DNA of 64,000 nucleotides from Paraburkholderia youngii (GTDB taxonomy: Bacteria; Pseudomonadota; Gammaproteobacteria; Burkholderiales; Burkholderiaceae). Made by a program: the position numbers and the translations under genes. Below are positions 34,076 through 43,271 of this stretch, one piece after another. The notes under the pieces are model-generated. The model saw only the letters and a program-made list of their open reading frames with translations, had not been told where the DNA came from and ran no database searches. The stretch lies in the NCBI RefSeq assembly GCF_013366925.1, contig NZ_JAALDK010000001.1:2549089-2613088 (forward strand), in the 5' to 3' direction. The first letter of the stretch is position 1. Each line of letters starts with the position of its first letter.

Positions 34076-34975
34076 CTAATGCGTGGTGCCCGGCGCGGCC
34101 GTCTCGCCGTCGACCCGCTTGCGCAACCAGGCACCGAATGCATCGTGCACTTCGTTATGCCGCAGCGCGAAGTCGACGGTCGCCTGCAGATAACCGAGCT
34201 TGGTCCCGCAGTCGTAGCGTTTGCCGATGAATTCATACGCGAGCACCTGCTCTTCCTCGAGCATCGAATGAATGGCGGGTGTCAGTTGAATCTCGCCGTG
34301 AGGGCCGGGCCGCTGCGCGCGCAAGTGGTCGAATATCGCTGGCATCAACACATAGCGCCCCGCGACGCCGAAGCACGAAGGCGCTTTTTCCGGCGCGGGC
34401 TTTTCGACGATGCTCGACACGTTGATCACGCGCTCGTCCCAATGTCGTCCGCCGACCACGCCATGCGAGCAAGCGCCGTGCGCTTCGAATTCCTCGACCC
34501 CGATTACCGACGAATCGTAATGGCTGAAGATGTGCACCATCTGCTCGAGAACGGGCGGCTGACCCTCGAGCAGATCGTCGGCGAGAACGACCGCGAACGG
34601 CTCGTCGCCGATCAGCTTTTGCGCGCACAACACCGCATGCCCGAGTCCGAGCGGCTCGGCTTGCCGAACATAGATGCAGTTGACGTTGGGTGGTTTGATG
34701 CTTTGCACGAGTTCGGCGAGGTTTTGCAGCCCGCGCGCCCGCAGCACGTGTTCGACTTCGTAGGATCTGTCGAAATGATCTTCGATCACGCGCTTACCGC
34801 GGCCCGTGACGAAGATCAGCTCGGTGATACCCGCGGCAACCGCTTCTTCGACCGCATATTGAATCAGCGGTTTGTCGATGACCGGCAGCATCTCCTTCGG
34901 ACTCGCCTTCGTGGCCGGCAGAAAGCGCGTGTCGATTCCCGCGACCGGAAACACCGCCTTGTGAACTGCGAGCAT
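34076..34975 (-). CDS. galU: UTP-glucose-1-phosphate uridylyltransferase
   Basis: A 299-residue nucleotidyltransferase making UDP-glucose from UTP and glucose-1-phosphate, a precursor for the EPS locus that follows. The signature 'FLPATKASPKEMLPVIDKP' is intact, as are 'YVRQAEPLGLGHAVLCAQ', 'FAVVLADDLL' and 'PHGEIQLTPAI'. The usual Gly-Leu-Gly-Thr-Arg loop reads Gly-Ile-Asp-Thr-Arg, with D15 in place of the second glycine. ATG 34975 follows GAGGAG. Because of the altered loop, activity or nucleotide preference might differ; a second galU may exist elsewhere. Confidence 0.88.
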   Translation of the reverse strand: MLAVHKAVFPVAGIDTRFLPATKASPKEMLPVIDKPLIQYAVEEAVAAGITELIFVTGRGKRVIEDHFDRSYEVEHVLRARGLQNLAELVQSIKPPNVNCIYVRQAEPLGLGHAVLCAQKLIGDEPFAVVLADDLLEGQPPVLEQMVHIFSHYDSSVIGVEEFEAHGACSHGVVGGRHWDERVINVSSIVEKPAPEKAPSCFGVAGRYVLMPAIFDHLRAQRPGPHGEIQLTPAIHSMLEEEQVLAYEFIGKRYDCGTKLGYLQATVDFALRHNEVHDAFGAWLRKRVDGETAAPGTTH

Positions 34976-35463
34976 GATGAACTCCTCGTCCGGCTGGTAG
35001 ACGGAGCAGCACGGCTGTAGAGCATGGCCGGATGCCGCCGGCTGGGCGTCCCGCTTCGGCTGGCCAGTGCTGCGCGTCGGAGCGTGCGGTACCGATGAAG
35101 CGCTTGCAACAAACGTGGCTTCCGTCCGCTCGCAAACATCTGCTGAATGCTCGCGCCATGATGGCACGGTTTGCCGGCGGATGTGGATATTCGCCGTTGC
35201 GGGGCGTCAGTCAGCAGCGCCGGGCGACTCGGGGGGAACCCGGGTCGTCAAGGGGACAGGCTCGGGATAAGCGGCTTTTAAGCTTGCAGGGCGTAACTTC
35301 ACACCCACGCTGAATGCCGGGCGCCCCGTCGATCGCTGCCTGGCCGCGATCCATCTAAGCGTCCCCGTGAGCGCTCGACATTCCGCACAAGCGCGTTTCG
35401 ATACTCACGCACGCCTGACTCCCTGTTCACATGCGGACGTCGCACGTCCGATCCGACTTTGAT
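34976..35463. other. Intergenic region upstream of galU
   Basis: This ~490-bp stretch has no supported gene. A perfect palindrome CGGACGT-CGC-ACGTCCG lies at 35434-35450, 14 bp before the 35-codon frame at 35464. Confidence 0.45.
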
Positions 35464-35571
35464 ATGAAAAAGCTAGCGCGCTCGATTGACTTCATTCTGT
35501 TGACCGCCGCGTCGGTGGGCCTCGTCATGTTTGTCGTCTGGCGAGTGGCGACGGTAAAGGGTTGGCTTTAG
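35464..35571 (+). CDS. Possible 35-residue single-span membrane peptide
   Basis: The frame runs from ATG 35464 to TAG 35571 and encodes a basic start ('MKKLARSIDF'), one hydrophobic span ('ILLTAASVGLVMFVVW') and a short basic end. It has the shape of a small membrane protein, but the ribosome site is weak and I know no family. A palindrome just upstream might regulate it. Confidence 0.4.
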   Translation: MKKLARSIDFILLTAASVGLVMFVVWRVATVKGWL

Positions 35572-35704
35572 GGGTTGGCTTTCCCCCTCTCTGCGCTCAG
35601 ACGTCTGCGATGCATGTCCCCTTGCCTGAAAATAGGTCGCAACAATGCCGTAATAATTCATCCGCACAATTCGACGCCACCAACAACGACAAGAAAGTCT
35701 CGTG

Positions 35705-37687
35705 ATGACTCATCTTCGCGTCTCTCTTCCGCTGCGCCTCACTATTCTCGCAAGCGTGGCGGCACTAGCCGCGTGCGGTGGCAGCAATGACTCTTCTACG
35801 CCGACGTCCTCGAATACTTCGACGACAACGACGACGGCCTCGATCCCGGCTCCGCCTGCCGACCCTGGTTTTGTCGACAACGCCGCAATCCCCGACGTGC
35901 CCGCGTTCGTCGACACGATTGCGACCAACCAGCGCGGCGACGCTCGATATGCGACGCTCGCCACGAATGCGGGCGTGCGTGTCGTCTCGCGATTCCTCGA
36001 TATCTGGCAACCGTTGACCGAGATCGTCGATGCGGGCGTATCCGCCCCCGCCAATGGTTCCTTTCCGGCTGTCGTGCAATCCACGTGGACCGGACTACCC
36101 AATGACGGTACGCCGGGTGGGGCGGTCGTGAATAGCGCCGTCCATGCCGCAAACATTCAATTCGTGGTCACCGAGACGACCAACCGAACCCAGGCACAGG
36201 CCGATGCAGCCTACTACGACGACCGGCGCGGCAAAGGCTACAGCGTGACCGACGGCATGGGCCCGCTCACCAACGCGTGGCGCACGGCGGCGCAGCAGAC
36301 GACGACGATCACGTCGATCCCGGCGGATGCGACGACCGTGCTGTACAACGACGCCGGCAACAACATCGGCGTCGGCAGCAGTGGCGGCAATAGCAATTTC
36401 GGCCAGGTTGTCGATCTGCTCAGCAACATGGGCAACAACGCATCGACCGAGCCGGCCAAGCGCTTCTACAAATACGCGCGGCCATACCGCTGGAGCACGA
36501 GTGTCGTGGTAGCTCCGACTCTGGTGCCGGCCGAGAGCACCACGCCTTCGACCGATGGCGGATATATCAGCGGTCACGAGGCGGAGGCGATGCGCGACGC
36601 GATGACAATGGCCTACGTGCTGCCGGAGCGGTTCCAGGAGATGGCGAGCCGCGGCCTCGAACTTGGCGAAAACCGCATTTTTGCCGGTATGCATTCGCCG
36701 CTCGACGTCATTGCTGGTCGAATGTTTGCACTTGCGGCGACTGCTGCGAATCTCTCCGATCCCAGCAACGCCACCTTGAAGGGCGCCGCATTTAGTCAGG
36801 CGCACGCAGCCCTGATGCAGTCGACCAACACCAATTCGACGAACTTCGCCGCTTTCGCCCACTCCGGCACGGCAGCGACGGACCGCTTCGCCGACTATGC
36901 AACGAACAAAGCAGACTTCACCCGCCGTATGACGTTCGGCTTTGCTCCGATCGAATCGACCGATGCGCCTCCCGTCGTGCCGAAGGGTGCGGAAGTATTG
37001 CTGGAGACGCGCTTTCCGTATCTGAGCGCAGCCCAGCGCCGCGTGGTGCTCAAGACGACCGAGCTTCCTTCCGGCTATCCGGTCATGGATGACGCGGAAG
37101 GATGGGGCCGCCTCAACATGTTTGCGGCCGGCGACGGATATGGTGCGTTCAATGGCAGCGTCATCGTTTCGATGGATGCGTCCCAAGGCGGATTCAACGC
37201 GTCGGATCTGTGGCGCAACGACATTTCCGGCGCGGGGAAGTTGACGCTGCAGGGTAGCGGTACGTTGAAGCTCGGTGGCAACAACACCTGGTCGGGCGGT
37301 TCCCAGGTAAGCGGCGGTGTGCTCGAGGCGGATTCTCCGAATGCGTTCGGCACGGGCGACGTGTATTTGGGTGCGGGCGGCGTCACCATCGCGGCGACTT
37401 CGCCCGTGTCCATCGTCGGCAAGTACACGCAGCTCGCCGGCACGACGCTCGAACTCGACATCGACGGCAAAGGCGCCGGCCAATTGCACGTTGGCAATCA
37501 ACTCACCATCGCAGGCGGCACGCTGCACGTGAAGTTCGTGAACGGCTTTGCGCCCAAGGTCGGCGACACCATCGATCTGATCGATGGCAATGGGGCGAAC
37601 AAGCAGTTCACGACGATCACGGTCGACGGCCACATGGCGACACCCGTTTATTCGGCGAACGGGGTGTCGGTGCACATCGATTCGTAA
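35705..37687 (+). CDS. Surface PAP2-type acid phosphatase lipoprotein with autotransporter-type beta-repeat
   Basis: A 660-residue protein. A lipoprotein signal ends at 'LAALAACGGSN'; a Ser/Thr linker follows. The vanadium haloperoxidase/PAP2 motifs are 'KRFYKYARPYRW', 'GGYISGHEAEAMRD' and 'ENRIFAGMHSPLDVIAGR', the usual acid phosphatase triad of regions with Ser in place of the PSGH proline-serine step. Residues ~490-600 contain a passenger-type beta-solenoid repeat ('GAGKLTLQGSGTLKLGGNNT', 'GGVLEADSPNAFGTGDVYL'). It is likely surface-bound and releases phosphate. ATG 35705 is preferred over the adjoining GTG. Confidence 0.8.
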   Translation: MTHLRVSLPLRLTILASVAALAACGGSNDSSTPTSSNTSTTTTTASIPAPPADPGFVDNAAIPDVPAFVDTIATNQRGDARYATLATNAGVRVVSRFLDIWQPLTEIVDAGVSAPANGSFPAVVQSTWTGLPNDGTPGGAVVNSAVHAANIQFVVTETTNRTQAQADAAYYDDRRGKGYSVTDGMGPLTNAWRTAAQQTTTITSIPADATTVLYNDAGNNIGVGSSGGNSNFGQVVDLLSNMGNNASTEPAKRFYKYARPYRWSTSVVVAPTLVPAESTTPSTDGGYISGHEAEAMRDAMTMAYVLPERFQEMASRGLELGENRIFAGMHSPLDVIAGRMFALAATAANLSDPSNATLKGAAFSQAHAALMQSTNTNSTNFAAFAHSGTAATDRFADYATNKADFTRRMTFGFAPIESTDAPPVVPKGAEVLLETRFPYLSAAQRRVVLKTTELPSGYPVMDDAEGWGRLNMFAAGDGYGAFNGSVIVSMDASQGGFNASDLWRNDISGAGKLTLQGSGTLKLGGNNTWSGGSQVSGGVLEADSPNAFGTGDVYLGAGGVTIAATSPVSIVGKYTQLAGTTLELDIDGKGAGQLHVGNQLTIAGGTLHVKFVNGFAPKVGDTIDLIDGNGANKQFTTITVDGHMATPVYSANGVSVHIDS

Positions 37688-37768
37688 TCCGGCCGGATGC
37701 CGCGTGGGATCGCGCTGCGCGTCAACCGTGAGGTACGGACCGCGCAACGCGAGACACGATCGCGAAAT

Positions 37769-38947
37769 TTACAACTCGAAAAAACAAAGCAACTTCCAGA
37801 GCAGGAAATTTCGTGTGCGGAAAGCGCAATCGAGCCTATCGACCTTGTCGCTGCTTATGCCACCGCTGCATTCCCTTCGCAACGCTTCCAGTTGAAGGCA
37901 GCATAGATAGAAGACTGCGCGCTTTACCTCATTGTCGAAATTGGCAAGCCTCCCGTAGAGCAGTGCGCCGAAATGACTCTTAACCTGCCCGAGGACCCGG
38001 TTGTCAGTCGGCAGGCCCAATGAACGTCTGTCCGACAGAAGCTTCAATACAATCCAATAGGCATCCAGTGTCTTTGGATCCCTGGTCAAGACAGCCGTCA
38101 GGCCGCGCGGGTTCTCGCGATAAAAGTAGACCGGCTGACTGAGGCTCACATAGCCATTGGCCAGCGGAAGCAGGACCAGCGTGACGACCGAATCTTCATA
38201 CGCCATGCCCTCCGGAAACTGCACGCTTTTGAAAAGATCGCGCTTGATGACTTTTCCCCACGGATACCCCGACAGATCGAAGACATCGGGATCAGCGCGA
38301 GTCGCGACCGAATCGTCGAAGACCTGCGTCCTATGTATTTTGTCCGTCACGTCGACGACCCAGTAACTGCCTTGCACGATATCGACGTCGTGTCGAAGTG
38401 CGGGAGCGAGTAGGGTCTCGACGCAGTCCGGCGGTAGGTAGTCGTCCGCGTCGACGAACATCACGTATTTGCCTTTTGCGTGTCTGAGACCTTCGTTGCG
38501 GGCCAGCGCCACGCCGCTGTTCGCGATGTGCACCACGGTTACGCGGGGGCGGTTCGCGTAGCAATCGAGAATGGCCGAAGAATCGTCCGTCGATCCATCA
38601 TCGACGGCAATCAGTTCGTAGGCGAGTGCGGTGTTCTGGGTCAGAACCGAGTCAATGCACTTCAGCAGATAGGCTTGCGCGTTGTACACGGGCACGATGA
38701 TGGAAAGCCATAGGCCCGTGTCCTCATTCATGCAGGCCAACTGCTGAGAAACTGATGGCCGATACGGTCTCAGTTTCTGTATGCGTGCCTCCAATGCCAT
38801 TTTGTCCATTGGCTTCTTTCTGCCGTCGGCTGTCAGCTTGAGGGCCGTGGCGACACAGGAAAGAGGGAATCGAGAGACCGCATCGAGGCTCCTGGCAACG
38901 GCGTCCGAGCCGGTAGCCCTGGAGACGTACCTATAGACCTTGCTCAT
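37769..38947 (-). CDS. Family 2 glycosyltransferase
   Basis: A 392-residue GT-A fold transferase. After an ~80-residue N-terminal extension come 'LSIIVPVYNAQAYLLKCIDS', 'LIAVDDGSTDDS', the DXD-like 'YVMFVDADDYLPPDC' and a distal acidic 'EGMAYEDSVVTLVLL' (the ED catalytic base). It adds a sugar to the EPS repeat unit; specificity is unknown. ATG 38947 has a perfect GGAGG site. It is the last gene of the left half-operon, 51 bp after the family 4 transferase. Confidence 0.86.
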   Translation of the reverse strand: MSKVYRYVSRATGSDAVARSLDAVSRFPLSCVATALKLTADGRKKPMDKMALEARIQKLRPYRPSVSQQLACMNEDTGLWLSIIVPVYNAQAYLLKCIDSVLTQNTALAYELIAVDDGSTDDSSAILDCYANRPRVTVVHIANSGVALARNEGLRHAKGKYVMFVDADDYLPPDCVETLLAPALRHDVDIVQGSYWVVDVTDKIHRTQVFDDSVATRADPDVFDLSGYPWGKVIKRDLFKSVQFPEGMAYEDSVVTLVLLPLANGYVSLSQPVYFYRENPRGLTAVLTRDPKTLDAYWIVLKLLSDRRSLGLPTDNRVLGQVKSHFGALLYGRLANFDNEVKRAVFYLCCLQLEALRRECSGGISSDKVDRLDCAFRTRNFLLWKLLCFFEL

Positions 38948-38998
38948 CCGTCCTCCGAGTCAAACAGTGCCTGATACAGCCGTCGAGACCGATTTCAT

Positions 38999-40138
38999 TC
39001 ATCGGCATCTTCGTGCTCCAGCAAAACCCTTCAACCCTGGCAGCTGACCGAACAGGCGATCCCAGATCGTCAGAATATGGGCAACGGAATAGCGATCCCG
39101 GATCGAGCGCGCGCCCCTGACGCCGAGCTCTTCGCGCAGCGCCTGGTCCGACAGCATGCGCCGCAGTCCGGCGGCGAGCGCTGTTGCATCGCCCGGTGGG
39201 ATCAGCAGACCGTCCTGCCCGTCGCGCATCAACTCGCGCGGCCCGCTCGGGCAGTCGAACGAGACCGCCGGCACACCGAGCGCCATGCTCTCCATCAGCG
39301 CCACCGGCATCCCTTCAAAGCGGGACGACAGTACGAAAGCGTCCGCGGCGGCCATCTCATCCCATGCAGCCTGCGTGCTGCCCGGCAGAAATACCCGCCT
39401 GGACAGATTGAGCTCTGCAATCCTGCGGGTGAGCATCGGCCGCTCAGGGCCTTCGCCCCAGATCCACAGATCCCAATCCTCGAAATCGTGCGCGACCTTC
39501 GCAAAGGTTTCGATCAGCAGCTCGTAGTGCTTCTGGGGGTTCAGACGACCCACTGAAATCAGGCGCTTTCTGCCTTCCACGCGCTGCGGCCTCGTCATGC
39601 TGAAAAGCTCGTCCGGAATCGGATTCGGCATCACGGCAATGTGAGGCGTGTCTCCCGAGCGCATCTTCTCGAACGGCGTTGCCATCGATTGGGAAAGGAA
39701 CGTGAGCGCGGTGGCCCGCGGGTAGGTGAGCCGGCAAAGCAGCTTCCACAGAAACGGGCGGCCATCGGCCACCGGATCGTTGTGCTCGCAGGCGATCACC
39801 GGAATGCGCAGGCCCCGTGAAGCCAGGATCACGTTGATGTTCACGTTGGTCAAAAACGACACGATGACGTCGGGCTGTTCTTCCACGAATAGCTTGCGCA
39901 ACTCCGCCAGTCTCGCGATGTAGTTGACCCGTCGCAGCGGGCTATGCTTGACGCGGTCGGCCAGATAGATCATCCGCACCTTCTCGTCGATGGGAAAAAA
40001 ACATCCACCATGTTTGCTGTAGGTCGGCACGAGCGTAACGGTGTCATTGCGCTGGGCCCACGCGGCCGACAGCACCGCGGCGACCCGTTCGGCGCCGCCC
40101 GGCTCACCCATTGAATTGACGACAAGAACAATTTTCAC
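38999..40138 (-). CDS. Family 4 glycosyltransferase, copy A
   Basis: A 379-residue GT-B fold retaining transferase: 'KIVLVVNSMGEPGGAERVAA' donor/acceptor start, C-terminal 'LISVGRLNPQKHYELLIETF', and 'LSSRFEGMPVALMESMALG' with the E-x7-E motif for the nucleotide-sugar ribose and phosphate. The start is GTG 40138 (aligned to copy B). The coding region is almost identical to 45699-46808; the last ~11 residues differ because copy B stops earlier. It sits 29 bp after the flippase gene. Confidence 0.86.
   Translation of the reverse strand: MKIVLVVNSMGEPGGAERVAAVLSAAWAQRNDTVTLVPTYSKHGGCFFPIDEKVRMIYLADRVKHSPLRRVNYIARLAELRKLFVEEQPDVIVSFLTNVNINVILASRGLRIPVIACEHNDPVADGRPFLWKLLCRLTYPRATALTFLSQSMATPFEKMRSGDTPHIAVMPNPIPDELFSMTRPQRVEGRKRLISVGRLNPQKHYELLIETFAKVAHDFEDWDLWIWGEGPERPMLTRRIAELNLSRRVFLPGSTQAAWDEMAAADAFVLSSRFEGMPVALMESMALGVPAVSFDCPSGPRELMRDGQDGLLIPPGDATALAAGLRRMLSDQALREELGVRGARSIRDRYSVAHILTIWDRLFGQLPGLKGFAGARRCR
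39049..40138. repeat. Long direct repeat, copy A
   Basis: These ~1,090 bases match 45719-46808 at a constant offset of 6,670. From 39049 to ~40010 I count six mismatches; from 40010 to 40138 there are about eight, and beyond both ends similarity falls sharply. Confidence 0.9.
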
Positions 40139-40167
40139 GTTTCGTAGTCTCTTGAACGGTCGAGGGC

Positions 40168-41547
40168 TCAGCGCATTTCGCTGTCGTGCCGCGAAGTTGA
40201 ACTGCTCCGCAGCATGCTGATCGCAAGCACGAATGCGGTTACGTACATCAAAGCAAGTGAAATCTGCACACCCGCGACTCCGAATAAGTGAACTAGCACG
40301 AAGCTGGCCCCTACCTTCACCGCGAACGCCAGCAAGGAGATGTTTGTCACTAGTCTGAAGCGTCCTTCGCTGGCAAAGAGTTGCCACACGACCATCAACG
40401 CAAAATAGAACGGTACTTGCAAAAGTCCCCAACGAAATGCGCTTGCCACTCTCACCGTATCTTCTGGCGTGAACGCACCTCGCTCGAACAGAACGGCGAT
40501 CGCAGTCGGAGCGAGGAACCACGACACCAGCGCACAAACGAGACCAGCAGCGAGCGTGGCGAGCGCCCAGAAAAGCGCCGTTCGGCGCGCACGCCGCGCA
40601 TCACCCTGCCTGCGGATGTCGGAGAAGATGGGCAGCGTGGCGCGCGCGGCAGCCATCGCCCCTACACTGAGCAACAACGCGAGTACGCGGTTCGCGTAGC
40701 CAAGCGTGCTATTCGATCCCGCTTCGAGATTCGCGACCAGGTATTGGTCGAGCGGTCCGGCGAAACAGACGGCGACCTGGCCGACCATGAGGGTGCGCAT
40801 GGACAGCCATGCTTCGCCCAGATGCGGAGAGCGCATGGAGAGCCTGACCCGGCTCGACACGCCGTCGGTGCGTCCGGCAAGCCACCTGAGGCAAAGCATC
40901 TGCAGCGCCAGGCCGACCACAGTTCCGAAGACGATCGACACGAGGCCCGCGTCGGGCGAAGCCACGAGTACGCTCACGAGAATCACCGCGGCAGGCAGCC
41001 CCTCGAGCAATGTATTCACATGCTTTTCGTTGGCCTGCAGCCGCGCGGCATAAATCCCCGCGCCGAGCGTCAGTACACCTGTGGGCGCGAGCCAGTACAT
41101 CATTTCGCGGGACAAGTCGCGCGTCGTCGACGGCGCATCCGGCCCAAGGTGCTGCATCACGAACGGCCAGCCGACGTATAGGACGATAGCAACCAGAAGA
41201 CCGCTCACTAGCGCGGCCCCTTCGAGCTCGCCGACGAACTGCGCCACGTCTTCCTTCTTTTGCGCGCGCAGGTTGACGAACATCGGCACGAGCACCACAC
41301 CTGCCACGGACAGCAATGTGGTTGGCAACCAGTTCACCATCGAAAACGTGAACTGATACGCATCGACAATGCTGCTGACTCCATACTTGTACGCAATCGC
41401 CATTTCCTTCAGCGCTCCGGCACATTTCCCGATGAGCACGAACGCAGAGACGCGCGCCAGGCTCCGTGCGATGCGTGCATGGTCAGGATGCGTACTGAGC
41501 ACCCGCTCGCGCCAGCGAGTCAGTTGGAACATCAGTGCGCTCACCAT
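40168..41547 (-). CDS. MurJ/MVIN-type polysaccharide flippase (Wzx role)
   Basis: A 459-residue inner-membrane protein with ~12-14 helices of the MOP superfamily, MVIN branch ('YKYGVSSIVDAYQFTFSMVN', 'AGVVLVPMFVNLRAQKKEDV', 'VLFERGAFTPEDT', 'LLQVPFYFALMVVWQLF'). It should flip the undecaprenyl-linked EPS repeat across the membrane. ATG 41547 is chosen; a small upstream frame (41541-41657) ends overlapping this start. The upstream open frame is in large part that remnant in another phase. Its close but broken relative lies at 46840-47031. Confidence 0.85.
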   Translation of the reverse strand: MVSALMFQLTRWRERVLSTHPDHARIARSLARVSAFVLIGKCAGALKEMAIAYKYGVSSIVDAYQFTFSMVNWLPTTLLSVAGVVLVPMFVNLRAQKKEDVAQFVGELEGAALVSGLLVAIVLYVGWPFVMQHLGPDAPSTTRDLSREMMYWLAPTGVLTLGAGIYAARLQANEKHVNTLLEGLPAAVILVSVLVASPDAGLVSIVFGTVVGLALQMLCLRWLAGRTDGVSSRVRLSMRSPHLGEAWLSMRTLMVGQVAVCFAGPLDQYLVANLEAGSNSTLGYANRVLALLLSVGAMAAARATLPIFSDIRRQGDARRARRTALFWALATLAAGLVCALVSWFLAPTAIAVLFERGAFTPEDTVRVASAFRWGLLQVPFYFALMVVWQLFASEGRFRLVTNISLLAFAVKVGASFVLVHLFGVAGVQISLALMYVTAFVLAISMLRSSSTSRHDSEMR

Positions 41548-41657
41548 CGTCTGAACCGTCCAAATTCCTGTGCGGCAAACTTCGCAGTGGCGAGTATTTC
41601 CGCTGGCGCTCGGTTGCGCGGCGCCGACGACGCCAGGGACACCTTCCTTTCGCTCAT
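41541..41657 (-). pseudogene. Remnant of a second wzc gene, now a 38-codon leader frame
   Basis: Starting at ATG 41657, the frame begins 'MSERKVSLASSAP', which aligns with the start of the intact Wzc-like protein at 49270 ('MNEKQISMPSSAR'), and shares AAATACTCG about 20 codons in. The 5' flank is also similar (CATGGAG and CACATGCTTCGC at matching spacing). Nearly all of the ~2.2-kb gene is deleted. The frame stops at TGA 41541-41543, overlapping the flippase ATG 41547, so ribosomes could pass from the remnant to the flippase. Confidence 0.7.
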
Positions 41658-41810
41658 GGAGTTCCTCAGGGCGCGGAGACCGAAGCCCACATGCTTCGCA
41701 CACGTAGGAGTCTTCCGTATCGCAGGGTTTAGACCGCGGCGTGGCACGCATCCGGCCACGCAAAACGTCGGTAAAACATAGCAGTCACTGCGTCCCTATT
41801 AATGTTTGAC

Positions 41811-41837
41811 AACGCACATTGACAGGTACCTATTTCC
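41811..41837. promoter_or_regulatory. Conserved upstream box, copy A
   Basis: A 27-bp block centred on GGTACC matches 23 of 27 bases of the block at 49427-49453. Both lie about 155 bp upstream of the (former or present) wzc start, in the gap between divergent EPS genes. It is probably part of a regulated promoter. Confidence 0.55.
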
Positions 41838-41931
41838 TCTACATTCACCGGGGTGCGCAGAAAGTACCGGAATAACGAATAGTTGAATCAAAGGCCTGGT
41901 CCAACTATTTGCTTAGCAGAGAAGCCATAGC

Positions 41932-43209
41932 ATGAGTACACAAATAACGATGCGGTCGACCGCAATTCATCGCAGCGCGATGTTCGTCGCGCTGCTGCTG
42001 TGCTCACTGACGAGCCATGGACCATATGTCGTGATGACAGGCATTCTGCTGCTTATGGCAGTGTGCATGAGCGACGCGAAGGTCCGCGAGGCGTTGTTCA
42101 GTATTCGATGCGTGGCTCTTGTGTCGCTTTCGGCGACTGTCATTACCGCGTGCTATCTGTGGTTTCTCGCAGTACCACACGGGAACGCTTCGTACAATCT
42201 CGAGAAATCCGCGACGAACAACTACATTTTCTTCTTGCTTGACATCGGCTTTCTTGCGTCATTCGCTGCGTTGATTTCAACACGCATCGGCGAAGTCACG
42301 ACAGCTGTCTCGAGGTTGCTAGTCCTCAATTGCTCCGTCCTGTTCCTGCAGACAGCAACGCTGCTCATCAGCGGCCAGTACATCGACTTTACCAGGCCGA
42401 TTACGGGTGACGCGTCGCGGTACCAGAATTGGGAGTCCGTGCATCCCGTTTTCGCATTCCGGCCGACGGGTCTGTATATAGAACCTTCGACGTTCGCCGC
42501 GGCCGTGGGAACCATGGCAATCGGCTATATCCTGCTTTCCAGGGCGAGAGGAAAGACGCCGGCTACGCTGCCCATCGCTCTGACCGTGCTATCCATGCTC
42601 ATCACGCAGTCAGCTGCGGCGGTTGTACAGGCGGTGGTGTTGATTGCAGCATTGATGGTCACGCACTCGCGCCGCATGAGAGCGTGGGCGACGGCAATAT
42701 TCACATTGATCGCCTTGGCCTCGCCGGGATTGATTGCGGCTTACGTCAATAGCTTCATGCTCAAAATCGATGCGGATTCAGGACTGCGCTTGCGGCTGCT
42801 GTCGTACGTCTATGAAGTGCGCCATGGATGGGATTTTCTGTTCGGCTACGGCCCCTTCTCCGTCGAATACGACCTGTTCGATGTCTCGGAACACACGTCG
42901 ACCTTTGTTGCATCACTTAACGACGCAGGATTGCTCAATTTTTTCGTCGTGCAACTTGGCATCGTAGGACTTGCAATTCCCATCGGCATATTCCTGGTCA
43001 TGAAAAAGGACATTGCCAATCTGTGCTTTTTCGGGCTGCTGATGTCATCAAAGCTGTCGTACACGTCGCCGCTTCTCTACTTCGGGCTCCTGCCCCTGGT
43101 GATGCGGCTGGGGGTATCGCGGGACAATACCCATTCGGCTGCCGGCTATCGGGGTGTCGATGTTGAGGGTAGAGAACCGGATTTGCTAGTTGCGCCGCGC
43201 TCGCCCTAA
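41932..43209 (+). CDS. Wzy-like EPS polymerase
   Basis: A 425-residue protein with about ten to eleven hydrophobic segments and a large periplasmic loop ('SGQYIDFTRPITGDASRYQN', 'FRPTGLYIEPSTFAAAVGTM'), the pattern of O-antigen/EPS polymerases. These proteins share little sequence, so the call rests on topology and on its place next to a flippase and Wzc. It is divergent from the flippase and may use the same regulatory region. ATG 41932 has GAGAAG upstream. Confidence 0.7.
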   Translation: MSTQITMRSTAIHRSAMFVALLLCSLTSHGPYVVMTGILLLMAVCMSDAKVREALFSIRCVALVSLSATVITACYLWFLAVPHGNASYNLEKSATNNYIFFLLDIGFLASFAALISTRIGEVTTAVSRLLVLNCSVLFLQTATLLISGQYIDFTRPITGDASRYQNWESVHPVFAFRPTGLYIEPSTFAAAVGTMAIGYILLSRARGKTPATLPIALTVLSMLITQSAAAVVQAVVLIAALMVTHSRRMRAWATAIFTLIALASPGLIAAYVNSFMLKIDADSGLRLRLLSYVYEVRHGWDFLFGYGPFSVEYDLFDVSEHTSTFVASLNDAGLLNFFVVQLGIVGLAIPIGIFLVMKKDIANLCFFGLLMSSKLSYTSPLLYFGLLPLVMRLGVSRDNTHSAAGYRGVDVEGREPDLLVAPRSP

Positions 43210-43271
43210 GTTTCGATCTGCGGCCGGTACTCGATCCTCTCATGTCCCGGCCTGCGAGGTTTGTGTTGCCC

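Noticed and set aside
36095..37747. A 550-codon open frame on the minus strand opposite the PAP2-type gene
   Set aside because: It is Arg/His/Asp-biased with no folded-domain motif, as expected for the complement of a GC-rich gene, and the plus-strand product has a signal, motifs and repeats.
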